Counted from the first letter of the stretch, positions 27,126 through 35,936 are shown. The stretch is 64,000 nt of DNA from Spirosoma sp. 48-14 (GCF_001898575.1 NZ_MKUD01000006.1:62001-126000), one strand, 5' to 3'. Numbers and translations: made by a program. The notes: generated by a model not told the origin, from the letters alone.

Positions 27126-27587
27126 ATGGAAACTTCCACTGTAGATGTTCCCCGAACGGACATTACCAGGGTGCATACTCCCCGGGTAGCTGTATTTCGG
27201 AAAGAACACTTTAATGCGGCTCATCGTCTGAACAATCCGAATTGGTCGGATGAGAAGAACGCACGCGTATATGGCAAATGTAACAACCCGAACTTTCACG
27301 GTCATAATTACGACCTGATTGTGCAGGTTACGGGACCGATCGATCCTGAAACCGGCTACGTCATCGATATGAAATACCTCGGTGACCTGATGAACCAATA
27401 TGTCATTAGTCGCTTCGATCACAAGAACCTTAATCTCGATACCGAAGAATTTGCAGATCTGAATCCGTCGGCTGAGAACATTGCTATTGTTATTTATAAC
27501 CTTTTGCGTCCCCATCTGAGCGACAGCTTGGACCTTAAAATCAGATTGTATGAAACTGAACGGAACTTCGTCGAGTACCCCGTCTAA
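27126..27587 (+). CDS. queD: 6-pyruvoyl/6-carboxy-tetrahydropterin synthase
   Basis: 153 residues, with about 20 extra at the N-terminus. Zinc ligands: His33 in NAAHRL, His58 and His60 in FHGHNY; catalytic Cys52 in YGKCNN; the Asp98-His99 pair in RFDHKNLN and Glu117 in SAENIA. It converts 7,8-dihydroneopterin triphosphate, the FolE product, to 6-carboxytetrahydropterin for queuosine, or to pyruvoyl-tetrahydropterin. The direct overlap with folE and the queuosine transporter in the window support the QueD role. About 260 bp upstream contain no other gene. Confidence 0.88.
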   Translation: METSTVDVPRTDITRVHTPRVAVFRKEHFNAAHRLNNPNWSDEKNARVYGKCNNPNFHGHNYDLIVQVTGPIDPETGYVIDMKYLGDLMNQYVISRFDHKNLNLDTEEFADLNPSAENIAIVIYNLLRPHLSDSLDLKIRLYETERNFVEYPV

Positions 27588-28308
27588 TGGCCTGACTGTA
27601 GCGGGTGTCCATCAAAATGGTCATAGCTTAAATGGGCATTCACACGACGAATTAGTGGATGAAATCGGTGACGCACACGGTGCTGCCGCAATTGATACAC
27701 CAATGCGCCCTGATGCGTTTGCACTGGATGATGACTTTAAAATCGATCTGATTGAAGAGCACTTTCGGGAAATTATGAACATTCTGGGCCTCGATCTGAC
27801 CGACGATAGCCTGAAAGGGTCCCCCCGGCGCGTGGCTAAAATGTATGTGAAGGAAGTGTTTAGCGGCCTGAATCCGGCTAATAAACCGGACGTAACTTTG
27901 TTCGACAATAAGTTTCGGTACAACGAAATGCTGGTCGAGAAAGATATTACTGTCCAGACCTATTGCGAACACCATTTCGTGCCCATCATTGGCAAAGCGC
28001 ATGTAGCGTATGTATCGAGTGGCAAAGTGATTGGCTTATCGAAACTAAATCGGATTGTGGAATATTTCTGTAAACGTCCGCAGGTTCAGGAGCGGTTGAC
28101 TGTTCAGATTGCTGATGAACTGAAACGTGTATTGAAAACCGACGATGTTGCCGTCATTATCGATGCCAAACACCTTTGCGTATCCACGCGGGGTGTACGC
28201 GATGTAAACAGCTCGACCGTCACCTCATCGTATAGTGGTAAGTTTGCAGACGAAGCCACCCGGCAGGAGTTGTTACGCATTGTTACTCAGCCGAGTGTGA
28301 GCCTCTAA
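27550..28308 (+). CDS. folE: GTP cyclohydrolase I
   Basis: 252 residues. The catalytic domain (about 65-250) has zinc ligands Cys139 and His142 in TYCEHHFVP and Cys210 in HLCVSTRG, and the GTP-binding region GLSKLNRIVEYFCKRPQVQERL. FolE makes 7,8-dihydroneopterin triphosphate from GTP, the first step of folate and queuosine synthesis. The N-terminal 60 residues are a His/Asn/Gly-rich extension not needed for catalysis. The ATG at 27550 overlaps queD by 38 nt; there is no internal ATG before residue 52, so translational coupling to queD is likely. Confidence 0.9.
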   Translation: MKLNGTSSSTPSNGLTVAGVHQNGHSLNGHSHDELVDEIGDAHGAAAIDTPMRPDAFALDDDFKIDLIEEHFREIMNILGLDLTDDSLKGSPRRVAKMYVKEVFSGLNPANKPDVTLFDNKFRYNEMLVEKDITVQTYCEHHFVPIIGKAHVAYVSSGKVIGLSKLNRIVEYFCKRPQVQERLTVQIADELKRVLKTDDVAVIIDAKHLCVSTRGVRDVNSSTVTSSYSGKFADEATRQELLRIVTQPSVSL

Positions 28309-28309
28309 C

Positions 28310-28409
28310 GTAACGAGGCTGGAAAGCCGTGAAGCCGAAGACTTATGGTAGCAGCCATTAGCGCTTTGCCCTATAAGTCTTCGGCTTCACGGCTTTCTAG
28401 CCGCGTTAC
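28310..28409. repeat. 37-bp near-perfect inverted repeat between convergent genes
   Basis: Arms 28310-28346 and 28373-28409 are complementary with two mismatches in 37 bp; the loop is 26 nt. It fills the whole gap between folE and the convergent TIM-barrel gene. No U-tract is visible on either side. Transcription termination or mRNA 3'-end protection is plausible. Confidence 0.85.
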
Positions 28410-28413
28410 TGGT

Positions 28414-29346
28414 TTATACAATTGGCCCTACGCGTTCCAGTAAGGCTTTTGATTTACGGATACCATCGTATTCGTCCAGTGTATTGCCTTCATATTCGAT
28501 GCCCACGATGCCTTTGAAACCACTGCCTTTCACGATTTTCATGATACGGTTATAGTCCGTTTCTACACAGTTGCCACTGCCATCGAAGTTGTAGAACTTC
28601 GCTGATACCCCTTTGGCAAATGGCATCATTTCCTGAGTACCCTTGTAGCGGTCGTATTCTTCAATGCAGGAAAAATCTTTGCCTGGGCTGTGCTTCATAC
28701 AGAAATTGCCGAAGTCAGGTAGAGTGCCTACATTTTTCATATTCACTTGTTTCATGACATTCGCAATCCATTCACCATTCGACGAATAGCCCCCGTGATT
28801 TTCAACGATAACGTTGATAGTCATGGTTTTAGCAAATTCGCCTAGCTTGCTCAAACTTTCGATGGCACCTTTGGCTACTTCTTCGGCCGTACCTTGTCCG
28901 GCAGCGTTGACCCGAATGGTTTTACAACCCAGGTATTTGGCGCATTCGACCCACTTATGGTGATTTTCGATCGCTTTGGCACGTTCGGTGGCATCGGTAG
29001 CGCCCAGATTTCCCTCGCCGTCGATCATGATGAGGTGGTTGCTAATGCCATTGTCTTTGCAGCGCGTCAGTAGATCGTTGAGGTAAGTTTTGTCCTGCGC
29101 TTTATCTTTAAAGAACTGGTTGACATACTCCACAATGCTAATGTCGAACTCTTTACGGGCGATAGCCGGAAAGTCCAGATTAGTAATCTTTTTGCTAAAC
29201 AGCGCCTTATGGAGCGACCACTCGGCCAGCGAGATGTCGAAAAACATCTTTTTGGCAGGTGCTTCGGCAAAGGCCTGGGGCAATATGGCCAGGCTGGCCA
29301 GCGAGCCAGCAGCCTGTTTCAGAAATGAACGACGATTAGTGGTCAT
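28414..29346 (-). CDS. Sugar phosphate isomerase/epimerase (AP endonuclease-like TIM barrel), Tat-exported
   Basis: 310 residues from ATG 29346. Twin-arginine signal TNRRSFLKQAAGSLASLAIL. The barrel (xylose-isomerase-like, AP_endonuc_2) shows the metal-binding pattern: SLAEWSLHKALF strand 1, NVIVENHGGYSS (Glu and His), LPDFGNFC (Asp) and GIVGIEYEGN (Glu) at the end. Such exported family members are common in Bacteroidota sugar-degradation loci and act on keto-sugars or inositol-type compounds; the substrate here is unknown. An upstream in-frame ATG (29409) would precede the Tat signal and was rejected. Confidence 0.83.
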   Translation of the reverse strand: MTTNRRSFLKQAAGSLASLAILPQAFAEAPAKKMFFDISLAEWSLHKALFSKKITNLDFPAIARKEFDISIVEYVNQFFKDKAQDKTYLNDLLTRCKDNGISNHLIMIDGEGNLGATDATERAKAIENHHKWVECAKYLGCKTIRVNAAGQGTAEEVAKGAIESLSKLGEFAKTMTINVIVENHGGYSSNGEWIANVMKQVNMKNVGTLPDFGNFCMKHSPGKDFSCIEEYDRYKGTQEMMPFAKGVSAKFYNFDGSGNCVETDYNRIMKIVKGSGFKGIVGIEYEGNTLDEYDGIRKSKALLERVGPIV

Positions 29347-29470
29347 CACGCAATAGGTTTTACAGGTTGATTGGGCAGTATTGAACCGCTTTTCGAAGTG
29401 AAAAAGCAATTCAACCAGTGGAAATACTTGTTTAGGAAATACGCCACCACGCCGACGGATTAGCTCTTTT

Positions 29471-29513
29471 ATAACTCAGCCCCCATAAGTCTGACCTATG
29501 GGGGCTGAGTTAT
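29471..29513. terminator. Perfect 17-bp inverted repeat after rho
   Basis: Arms 29471-29487 and 29497-29513 are perfect complements around a 9-nt loop, 22 nt after the rho stop codon and before the TIM-barrel gene on the same strand. It lacks a U-tract. Its position suggests 3'-end formation or protection of the rho transcript. Confidence 0.7.
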
Positions 29514-29534
29514 TTGTGATCTGGGAAATGCTAA

Positions 29535-31754
29535 CTATCGATTCATGGAAATGAGGAACTCTTCGTTGGTGCGGGTTCCTCTCATCCGGTCGAGCAGGAA
29601 GTCCATGGTTTCCATCGGGTTCATGTCGGCCATGTGCTTGCGTAAAATCCAGACGCGTTGTAGGGTTTCTTTGTCAAGCAACAAGTCTTCCCGGCGGGTG
29701 CCCGAAGCCAGTACGTCAACGGCTGGGTAAACCCGCTTGTTGGCCAGCTTCCGATCGAGCTGGAGTTCCATGTTACCCGTTCCTTTAAATTCTTCAAAGA
29801 TAACCTCATCCATTTTCGAGCCGGTATCGATCAGGGCTGTGGCAATAATGGTGAGCGAACCGCCATTCTCTACGTTCCGGGCTGCGCCGAAGAAGCGCTT
29901 CGGACGATGCAGGGCATTGGCGTCGACACCCCCCGACAGAATTTTACCCGACGATGGCACTACCGTGTTATAGGCCCGGGCCAGACGCGTAATGGAGTCA
30001 AGCAGAATCACTACATCATGACCACATTCGACCATCCGCTTTGCTTTTTCCAGCACCATACTTGATACTTTCACATGGCGGTCGGCCTGTTCATCGAAGG
30101 TTGACGAAATCACTTCGGCATTCACACTCCGAGCCATATCGGTTACCTCTTCCGGGCGTTCATCGATCAGCAATACGATCAGATAAATTTCGGGGTGGTT
30201 TTTCGTAATAGCATTGGCGATCTCCTTCAGCAATACGGTCTTACCCGTTTTAGGCTGAGCAACGATCATTCCGCGCTGACCTTTCCCAATTGGTGCAAAC
30301 AAGTCCAGTACCCGGGATGAATAGTTCTCGGGCCGAGTACTCAACCGAATGTGTTCTTCCGGGAACAGGGGTGTCAGGTATTCGAACGGAATACGATCGC
30401 GGATTTCTTCTGTCGTTTTACCATTTACGGTTGATACGCGCAGAAGCGCAAAGTATTTTTCGCCTTCTTTCGGTGGGCGGATAGCACCTCGAACAGTATC
30501 GCCGGTTTTCAGGCCAAACAACTTGATTTGAGAAGGAGATACATAGATATCGTCGGGGCTAGCCAGGTAGTTGTAGTCGGCCGAACGCAGGAAGCCATAG
30601 CCACCATCGGACATGATTTCCAGAACACCTTCATTGTCGATGATTCCGTCGAACTCCCGAATATGCTGGTTATACTGACGTCGGATACGATTCTGATATT
30701 CCTGGGCTTCGCGGCTTGGCTGGTTCAGTTGAGGCTGAGCGATTTGGCCTGCATCGACAGGTAGCGACTGGTCTGGTTGTATATCGGTTGGTGCATCGGT
30801 GGGGTCACTCGTTGGAGGAGTAACTGAGACAATCGATTCGGCTGTCGATTGCATATTCGGTGCTGTATCGTCCGAAACAACAGTTGGTGTCAGGAAGTCG
30901 TCGTCGGCCTGGCCTCCGTAGTTCAGAGTCAGTTCATCCGTGGCGACGCGCGGTGTGCGTGGGCGAGGTTCACGACGTTGATTATTGTCGCGAGGATTAC
31001 TGGTACCCGATCCGCTTTCATTACGTTCCCGGTTCGGTTCGAATCGCTGCCGATTATCACGTTGCCAGTCTTGGCGGCCATTTCGGGGCTGATTCTGGTC
31101 CTGGCGACCATTCCGGTCTCGGTCGTTTCGGGGTGGAGCCTGCCGGAACGACCGCTCTGTACCATTCCCTCCTTCTTCGCCTTCGCGTCGACCTTCTGTC
31201 CGGTTGCGCCCCTGCTGATTATACTGACCATTTCGTGGGTTAGTATCGCGCGTGTCGCGTTGCTGGCGGAACGGTTGCGAGGGCTCTGATGTTGGCTCAG
31301 TCGATGTCGTTTCAGGCTCGGCTGTTGTGGTCGTTGTGGTGTTCTCTACGATTGGAGCGGGTTGCTCGGCTTCGGTTGTTTCAGCCGAGGGAGTGCTCGC
31401 CTTTGTTGTGTCAACCCGGTCACGCCGAGCGCGTTGACGGGGCTGTGGAGCTGCATCGCTAACCGTTGCAGTTTCTACAGGCTGAATTTCTGGAATAGGA
31501 GTTACCTCTGTAGAGACCGAGGCTTCAGTAGTCGATACGGCTGATTTAGGACGTCGACTACCACGCTTAGGTGCTTCAGTCGGTACGGCCACAGCCTCAG
31601 TTTCGGCTGGACTGGGTTGTTCCGACTGTTGTTTTATGATTTCGTAAACCAGTTTTTCTTTGGTGTATTTGGAAATATTACGGATACCGAATTGCTCGGC
31701 AATGGGGTGAAGTTCCTCGCGGGACTTCTTGTCTAATTCTTCTTTCTTGAACAT
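29535..31754 (-). CDS. rho: Transcription termination factor Rho with long disordered insert
   Basis: 739 residues against about 420 in E. coli. Order: Rho N-terminal SAP-like helix domain (1-45, [19 protein letters not shown]), a disordered insert (about 46-365) rich in Thr/Glu/Pro and then in Arg/Asn/Gly/Gln, the cold-shock-like RNA-binding domain (about 366-440, [16 protein letters not shown]), and the RecA-like motor. The Walker A is [11 protein letters not shown] (about 500), followed by [12 protein letters not shown], the Q-loop/R-loop and [13 protein letters not shown]. Rho stops transcription at C-rich RNA. In Bacteroides thetaiotaomicron a comparable insert drives phase separation. 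A candidate promoter lies 350 bp upstream. Confidence 0.96.
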   Translation of the reverse strand: MFKKEELDKKSREELHPIAEQFGIRNISKYTKEKLVYEIIKQQSEQPSPAETEAVAVPTEAPKRGSRRPKSAVSTTEASVSTEVTPIPEIQPVETATVSDAAPQPRQRARRDRVDTTKASTPSAETTEAEQPAPIVENTTTTTTAEPETTSTEPTSEPSQPFRQQRDTRDTNPRNGQYNQQGRNRTEGRREGEEGGNGTERSFRQAPPRNDRDRNGRQDQNQPRNGRQDWQRDNRQRFEPNRERNESGSGTSNPRDNNQRREPRPRTPRVATDELTLNYGGQADDDFLTPTVVSDDTAPNMQSTAESIVSVTPPTSDPTDAPTDIQPDQSLPVDAGQIAQPQLNQPSREAQEYQNRIRRQYNQHIREFDGIIDNEGVLEIMSDGGYGFLRSADYNYLASPDDIYVSPSQIKLFGLKTGDTVRGAIRPPKEGEKYFALLRVSTVNGKTTEEIRDRIPFEYLTPLFPEEHIRLSTRPENYSSRVLDLFAPIGKGQRGMIVAQPKTGKTVLLKEIANAITKNHPEIYLIVLLIDERPEEVTDMARSVNAEVISSTFDEQADRHVKVSSMVLEKAKRMVECGHDVVILLDSITRLARAYNTVVPSSGKILSGGVDANALHRPKRFFGAARNVENGGSLTIIATALIDTGSKMDEVIFEEFKGTGNMELQLDRKLANKRVYPAVDVLASGTRREDLLLDKETLQRVWILRKHMADMNPMETMDFLLDRMRGTRTNEEFLISMNR

Positions 31755-32106
31755 AAAGGTCAGGTAATAAACCTTAAAAGAACCGCCTGCGCGGTGATGA
31801 TGGAATCTGGGGATGTTTGATTTTAAGAAACCGCTTTCGTGATAGGCGAGTTAAGGGACCGCATATGGGCTGCGTGGGGAAATGGATTAATCAAATTAAC
31901 CTCAACCGATTTGTTTACTTAGGTAATGAACTTGAATTCGAACTACATTAAAACTGGGATTGTTTGCCGATTCCTACTATAACCGTCTGGGGGAGGCCAG
32001 ATAAGATGATTATGAGCGTGCTGGGAAAATGGCGGTTCGCCGTGGCGATGATCTGCCGTCGCTATGGATTCCTTTTTAAACCCTGTCTATCGACTCGTAA
32101 TGATGA
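31755..32106 (-). promoter_or_regulatory. Candidate 5' leader of rho, about 345 nt
   Basis: No convincing gene lies between the rho start and the promoter-like element at 32107-32137. Read on the minus strand, the 3' part (31795-31884) is C-rich and G-poor, as expected of Rho-binding (rut) RNA, and carries a 13-codon ORF (31864 to 31823). Feedback control of rho by early termination in its own leader, known from E. coli, is a reasonable inference. Confidence 0.4.
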
Positions 32107-32137
32107 CAAAGGTAATAGTTTGTTGCAGTCTTGTCAA
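32107..32137 (-). promoter_or_regulatory. Bacteroidota promoter, TTG-N20-TACCTTTG
   Basis: On the minus strand TTGAC is followed, 20 nt after the TTG, by TACCTTTG, a full match to the Bacteroidota -33/-7 consensus (TTG, TAnnTTTG). The predicted transcription start near 32100 would give rho a leader of about 345 nt. Confidence 0.6.
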
Positions 32138-32264
32138 GAGAACGTTATTTCAAATGAATTGTTTCCTTTTCGCATAAAAAATTGAGTTTCTATAGATACG
32201 CCCGAGTTAATAAATCTGTTGCGTTCGATATATTGGTTTAGCGATTGAGAACGAAGAAAAACAA

Positions 32265-32762
32265 ATGAAGGAGAAAACCCAAAATGAGTGGCTGGATTCG
32301 CTTAATAATTAATTTACCGGTTATGATTCGCTACTCGTAGCTAATGCGATAGAAAGATAGGGGTTTCAAGAATATGTCAGTAAGAAATTCGGTACTTTAA
32401 TGAAAAGATTTATCGATGCTCCGTAACGGTGTCCTATTATTGTAGCTTCCGCCAACCATATGATAGAATCGCTACAGTCGTTTACTGTCGAGATGAATAC
32501 CGCACCGATGAAGAATAAATTTGGGGGAATGGTTGATTATCGTTAGTTAGGTAAAGATTATAGGCCGTCAACTAATTTTATACCTCTGTAGAGTATAGTT
32601 TACGATGACTCTGTAGCTAGCGACACGAAAGATGAGAGGGTTGATGTTGCGTTGAAGAAGATTCAGCATTGTTTGAAGAGGCAATATTCGCAATTCAGGC
32701 ATAATCCTCAACTGATAAAAGGTCTGGCCGAATCAGGCATTATTGTCGTTAAAAATCCTTAA
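32265..32762 (+). pseudogene. Decayed gene with five in-frame stops, no frameshift
   Basis: From an ATG at 32265 one frame runs 165 codons to a TAA at 32760-32762 and reads like a protein, but is broken by stops at 32310 (TAA), 32358 (TAG), 32424 (TAA), 32544 (TAG) and 32589 (TAG). Segments between stops look coding, e.g. GFQEYVSKKFGTLMKRFIDA, IIVASANHMIESLQSF, DERVDVALKKIQHCLKRQYS and the ending LIKGLAESGIIVVKNP. The frame stays open in sense for about 15 more codons upstream. I do not recognise the family. The region is more A+T-rich than its neighbours. Chance cannot be excluded, since roughly eight stops would be expected at random over this length. Confidence 0.45.
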
Positions 32763-32819
32763 AACCAGAAAGAATTACAAATTTTGTGCGCTCGATCAGC
32801 GTTGCACTTGCGTATACGG

Positions 32820-33614
32820 ATGCAGACAGATACATACCCTGTTAATCCATCAACAGCTCTCAATCTGGTTGTTGATTGGGGAAATTCAAGCCTGAAAACC
32901 GGCTGGTTCGACGGTGAAACACTAGTAAAAACGGCGCGTTATAATACCCCTGATGCACTGCTGGCCGAATTTGTTCATCAGCCGGTAGCGCATGTACTGG
33001 TTTCATCAACCAGCCGGCCTGCCGACGAGATCCGAACGGGCTTCATGGGATTACAACGTAAGTTTATTGTATTGGATAGTCAAACAGCATTACCCATACG
33101 CAAAGCGTACGATACACCCCATACGCTGGGCGCCGATCGGGTAGCAGCTGCAGTGGGGGCTTTTGCGTTGTATCCAGGCTGTGCCTGCCTGGTGCTCGAT
33201 CTTGGTACCTGTCTGACAGCCGATTTGATCGATCAGGACGCTGTGTTTCAGGGAGGTTTGATTTCGCCAGGTCTACGCATGCGGTTTCGGGCGATGCATG
33301 AGCAGACGGCTCGGCTGCCACTGGTTGAAGCGCCTGTAGCGTGGCCTGCGCTAACGGCTAAGAATACGCAGGCGGCTATGCAGAGCGGTGTGGTAAACGG
33401 ACTGATGTTTGAATTGAATGGGATTATTGCTGCATATCGTGCAGAACGGCCAGAGATTGTGGTTTTACTATGTGGGGGAGATGGCCCCGCCTTTGAAAGT
33501 CGTCTGAAACCGCCGATATTTGCAGTCCCAAACTTGGTATTGATTGGGTTGAATCGAATTTTACGCTATAATGTTGATAATTTACAAGCGAATACGCCAG
33601 ATAATCATACCTAG
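32820..33614 (+). CDS. coaX: Type III pantothenate kinase
   Basis: 264 residues from ATG 32820. ASKHA-fold motifs: phosphate-1 loop VVDWGNSSLK (about 17-26), HTLGADRVAAAVGA with the catalytic-type Asp, phosphate-2 loop LDLGTCLTADLI, and GGLISPGLRMRFRAMHEQTARLP. It phosphorylates pantothenate in the first step of coenzyme A synthesis; coaBC for the next steps is at 39793-41037. The longer frame from 32784 adds residues without family support. The end overlaps the next gene by 44 nt. Confidence 0.9.
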   Translation: MQTDTYPVNPSTALNLVVDWGNSSLKTGWFDGETLVKTARYNTPDALLAEFVHQPVAHVLVSSTSRPADEIRTGFMGLQRKFIVLDSQTALPIRKAYDTPHTLGADRVAAAVGAFALYPGCACLVLDLGTCLTADLIDQDAVFQGGLISPGLRMRFRAMHEQTARLPLVEAPVAWPALTAKNTQAAMQSGVVNGLMFELNGIIAAYRAERPEIVVLLCGGDGPAFESRLKPPIFAVPNLVLIGLNRILRYNVDNLQANTPDNHT

Positions 33615-34872
33615 TTTGCTGGCTGTTGCTGCGACTTCGCCAATGAGTTTGGCGCAGGGCCTAGGGAATTCACCTTATTCGGCTATGGGGATCGGCGAAC
33701 TATACAGTTCGGCTCACGTAACCAATATGGGTATGGGTGGAGTTGGGGTTAGCAATGCCAGTGCCTTTTATATGAACCTCCAGAATCCGGCTCTGTTGGC
33801 TCGTCGGACTCGTTTCACCGTTTTTGAAGTTGGGCTGTTGGGGGAGTCGAAAGGCCTTAGCCAGAATATCAGCAACGAATTACGGAACCAGAACAACACG
33901 GCAGGTAACCTGGGGTATTTAGCTCTGGCTTTTCCGGCCAACTCACGCTGGAATATGGCTATAAGCTTAAAGCCTTATTCGTATGTAAACTATAAAACAG
34001 AACAACAGTCTACTGTACCGGGATCAATATACCCTACTAAATATACGTATACCGGACGGGGTGGTTTAAATAAGGCTACGTTCTCCAATGGTGTGCGGGT
34101 AACCAAGAATATTTATCTGGGTGCGGAGGCTTCTTTCCTGTTTGGTAATATCACGTATTCATCCAATTCCTACATCAATACCGGGAGTTCTGATGTGTTG
34201 GTGAATCGTTTGAACCGAGTTACGTATAGTGACGTTGTCTTCAAATTGGGTGGTGCCTGGCGCCCTAAATTAAGCGAAAACTGGACGCTGAATGTTGGGG
34301 CAACCTATGAACCTCAAACGGGTGTGAAGGCCCAGCAAACCGATATTTATCAGCAAACGACAACCGACCAACTCGCTATTAACGCGCCCGACACCCTTAA
34401 GCTCAACTCAGCAGGTAAGGCCATTTTACCAAATCAGATGAACTTTGGTATTAGCATTGAGAAGAACAACTCATTGCTGGTAGGCGTTGATGTAGGCATG
34501 CAACAGTGGAGTGATTACCGGACGTCTGATAATAAGCCTGGAAATCTGCATAATACAATTTCGGTGGCGGGTGGTGTTGAATTTACACCTAAACCAACAT
34601 CGAATCGCTACTGGGATCTGGTCACTTACCGGGCCGGTTTTCAATATAACCAGATGCCTTACCTGATTGGTGGATTAAAAATTAATGATGTCAACGGTAG
34701 CCTGGGACTATCCCTTCCGCTTGGGTCATATCTGGTAAACCATGTGAGCCTATCGGTTGTGGCTGGCCAACGTGGTGTACTGACCGCCAATCAAATTCGG
34801 GAACGTTACGTACGAATTGCCTTAGGCTTCTCACTGAATGACTGGTGGTTCCGTAAACCAGTAATTGATTAA
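33571..34872 (+). CDS. Outer-membrane beta-barrel protein, FadL/PorV-like
   Basis: 433 residues with a signal peptide (RIRQIIIPSLLAVAATSPMSLAQ). Just after cleavage comes NSPYSAMGIGELYSSAHVTNMGMGGVGVSNASAFYMNLQNPALLA, split here as SAMGIGELYSS and GMGGVGVSNASAFYMNLQNP, a pattern of the OMPP1/FadL/PorV barrel proteins of Bacteroidota. The remainder alternates polar and hydrophobic residues as expected of a barrel of about 14 strands. Cargo or role is unknown. The ATG lies 44 nt inside coaX, suggesting coupled translation; lptC follows the stop codon immediately. Confidence 0.65.
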   Translation: MLIIYKRIRQIIIPSLLAVAATSPMSLAQGLGNSPYSAMGIGELYSSAHVTNMGMGGVGVSNASAFYMNLQNPALLARRTRFTVFEVGLLGESKGLSQNISNELRNQNNTAGNLGYLALAFPANSRWNMAISLKPYSYVNYKTEQQSTVPGSIYPTKYTYTGRGGLNKATFSNGVRVTKNIYLGAEASFLFGNITYSSNSYINTGSSDVLVNRLNRVTYSDVVFKLGGAWRPKLSENWTLNVGATYEPQTGVKAQQTDIYQQTTTDQLAINAPDTLKLNSAGKAILPNQMNFGISIEKNNSLLVGVDVGMQQWSDYRTSDNKPGNLHNTISVAGGVEFTPKPTSNRYWDLVTYRAGFQYNQMPYLIGGLKINDVNGSLGLSLPLGSYLVNHVSLSVVAGQRGVLTANQIRERYVRIALGFSLNDWWFRKPVID

Positions 34873-35478
34873 ATGAGTAATGCACAATGTAAAAGGTATA
34901 ATGAGCAAGGGATAGTGAGGTTTGGCCGACTTGCCAAAGCGGGTGGTTACTTAGTATTCATTATTCATTGTACATTTTTCCTGATGGCTTGCGGAGATCC
35001 GAAGCAGGCGAAAAAAGTAGAACCCTACAGTGGCCCCATCGAGGAAATTAATGATGTAAAGTTATTGTACAGTGAGGCCGCTATGCTCAAGGTTAAGCTA
35101 ACTACGGCCAAACAACTTCGCTATGTAAACGATAATCGACGGTACCCGAAACCCATTCAGATTGTGTTTTATGGGCCATCTGGCGATGAAGTGACAACCG
35201 TTCGCTCTGACTCGGGCCGTTACGACAAGGCAAAAGATATCTATGTCGTTATTGGGCATGTAGAGGTGTTAAACAAGCAGAAACAGGAAAAGCTACTCAC
35301 TCCCGAACTTACCTGGAACCCCATCACCAAGAAAGTTTATACCGACAAGCCGGTGACGATTCTTAGCCAGTTGACGGGTGAAAAACTCTACGGTATCGGT
35401 CTGGATGCCAATCAGGACTTTACGAAATACGCCATCCGCAAGGTAACGGGCGTTTTCAATGTCGATGCGGGTATTTAA
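34873..35478 (+). CDS. lptC: LPS export protein LptC
   Basis: 201 residues in the longest frame. A lipoprotein-like signal FIIHCTFFLMACGDPKQ places the lipid-modified Cys at about residue 41. The mature part is the LptC/DUF1239 beta-jellyroll: VKLLYSEAAMLKVKLTTAKQ, PIQIVFYGPSGDEVTT, SDSGRYDKAKDIYVVIGHVEV, LTPELTWNPITKKVYTDKPV. It bridges the LptBFG ABC transporter to LptA in the periplasm. The coding start is unclear: the first 35 codons come from an imperfect inverted repeat, and only one ATG exists before the lipobox, so a GTG or TTG further in could be used. The barrel gene upstream ends at its first base. Confidence 0.85.
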   Translation: MSNAQCKRYNEQGIVRFGRLAKAGGYLVFIIHCTFFLMACGDPKQAKKVEPYSGPIEEINDVKLLYSEAAMLKVKLTTAKQLRYVNDNRRYPKPIQIVFYGPSGDEVTTVRSDSGRYDKAKDIYVVIGHVEVLNKQKQEKLLTPELTWNPITKKVYTDKPVTILSQLTGEKLYGIGLDANQDFTKYAIRKVTGVFNVDAGI

Positions 35479-35510
35479 AATCGCCAGTTACACGAATTAT
35501 TGACGGACGA

Positions 35511-35936
35511 TCATTTACTTTCGGCACACTTCTTCAGAATAGGCGTGACTGTTTTTACATCAGTCACTTTGGTTTCATTTCCCCACTCGTTGTAGATATA
35601 CGTGGCTAGTTCGGCAATCTCCAGATCGCTTAGTTGCGGTTGTGGCGGCATTGGCCGATTATATGATTTGCCATTCACTACAATTTTTCCCTGCTGTCCA
35701 TAACGCATTAAACAGATTATCTGGTTCTTATTGGTCAGGTAATCGGATTTGGCAATAGGCGGATATAGTTCGGCCAGCCCTTCCCCTTTGGGCTGGTGGC
35801 AGTTGGCACAATTATTCTTGTAGATCAGAATACCTTCTGTAATGTATCGTTGCCGCTTTATTTCTTCTTCACTTTGACACGACAGACAGGCGATAAAAAC
35901 CGTAATTACTATTAAAAAACCAGTTAATCGGATCAT
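35511..35936 (-). CDS. Class I c-type cytochrome, lipoprotein
   Basis: 141 residues. N-terminal lipoprotein signal ending in LSC (lipid Cys20). Haem motif CANCH at 43-47 within NNCANCHQPKGEGLAELYPPIA, and a likely Met ligand in SYNRPMPPQ. The fold fits a small mono-haem cytochrome c electron carrier in the periplasm. It overlaps the SCO gene start codon by 4 nt (ATGA), so both are co-translated, which points to a role beside cytochrome oxidase assembly or respiration. Confidence 0.85.
   Translation of the reverse strand: MIRLTGFLIVITVFIACLSCQSEEEIKRQRYITEGILIYKNNCANCHQPKGEGLAELYPPIAKSDYLTNKNQIICLMRYGQQGKIVVNGKSYNRPMPPQPQLSDLEIAELATYIYNEWGNETKVTDVKTVTPILKKCAESK

Noticed and set aside
30860..31243. 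Long plus-strand frames opposite the rho insert
   Set aside because: Shadows created by the repetitive Arg/Asn/Thr codons of rho; the minus-strand Rho is certain.
31964..32185. 73-codon plus-strand frame between rho and the decayed gene
   Set aside because: Composition is not protein-like, no family resemblance, and it overlaps the presumed rho leader and promoter on the other strand.
32265..32762. Stop-codon recoding or suppression as an explanation for the interrupted frame
   Set aside because: Both TAA and TAG occur and other genes in the window use TAA and TAG as normal stops, so decay is simpler.
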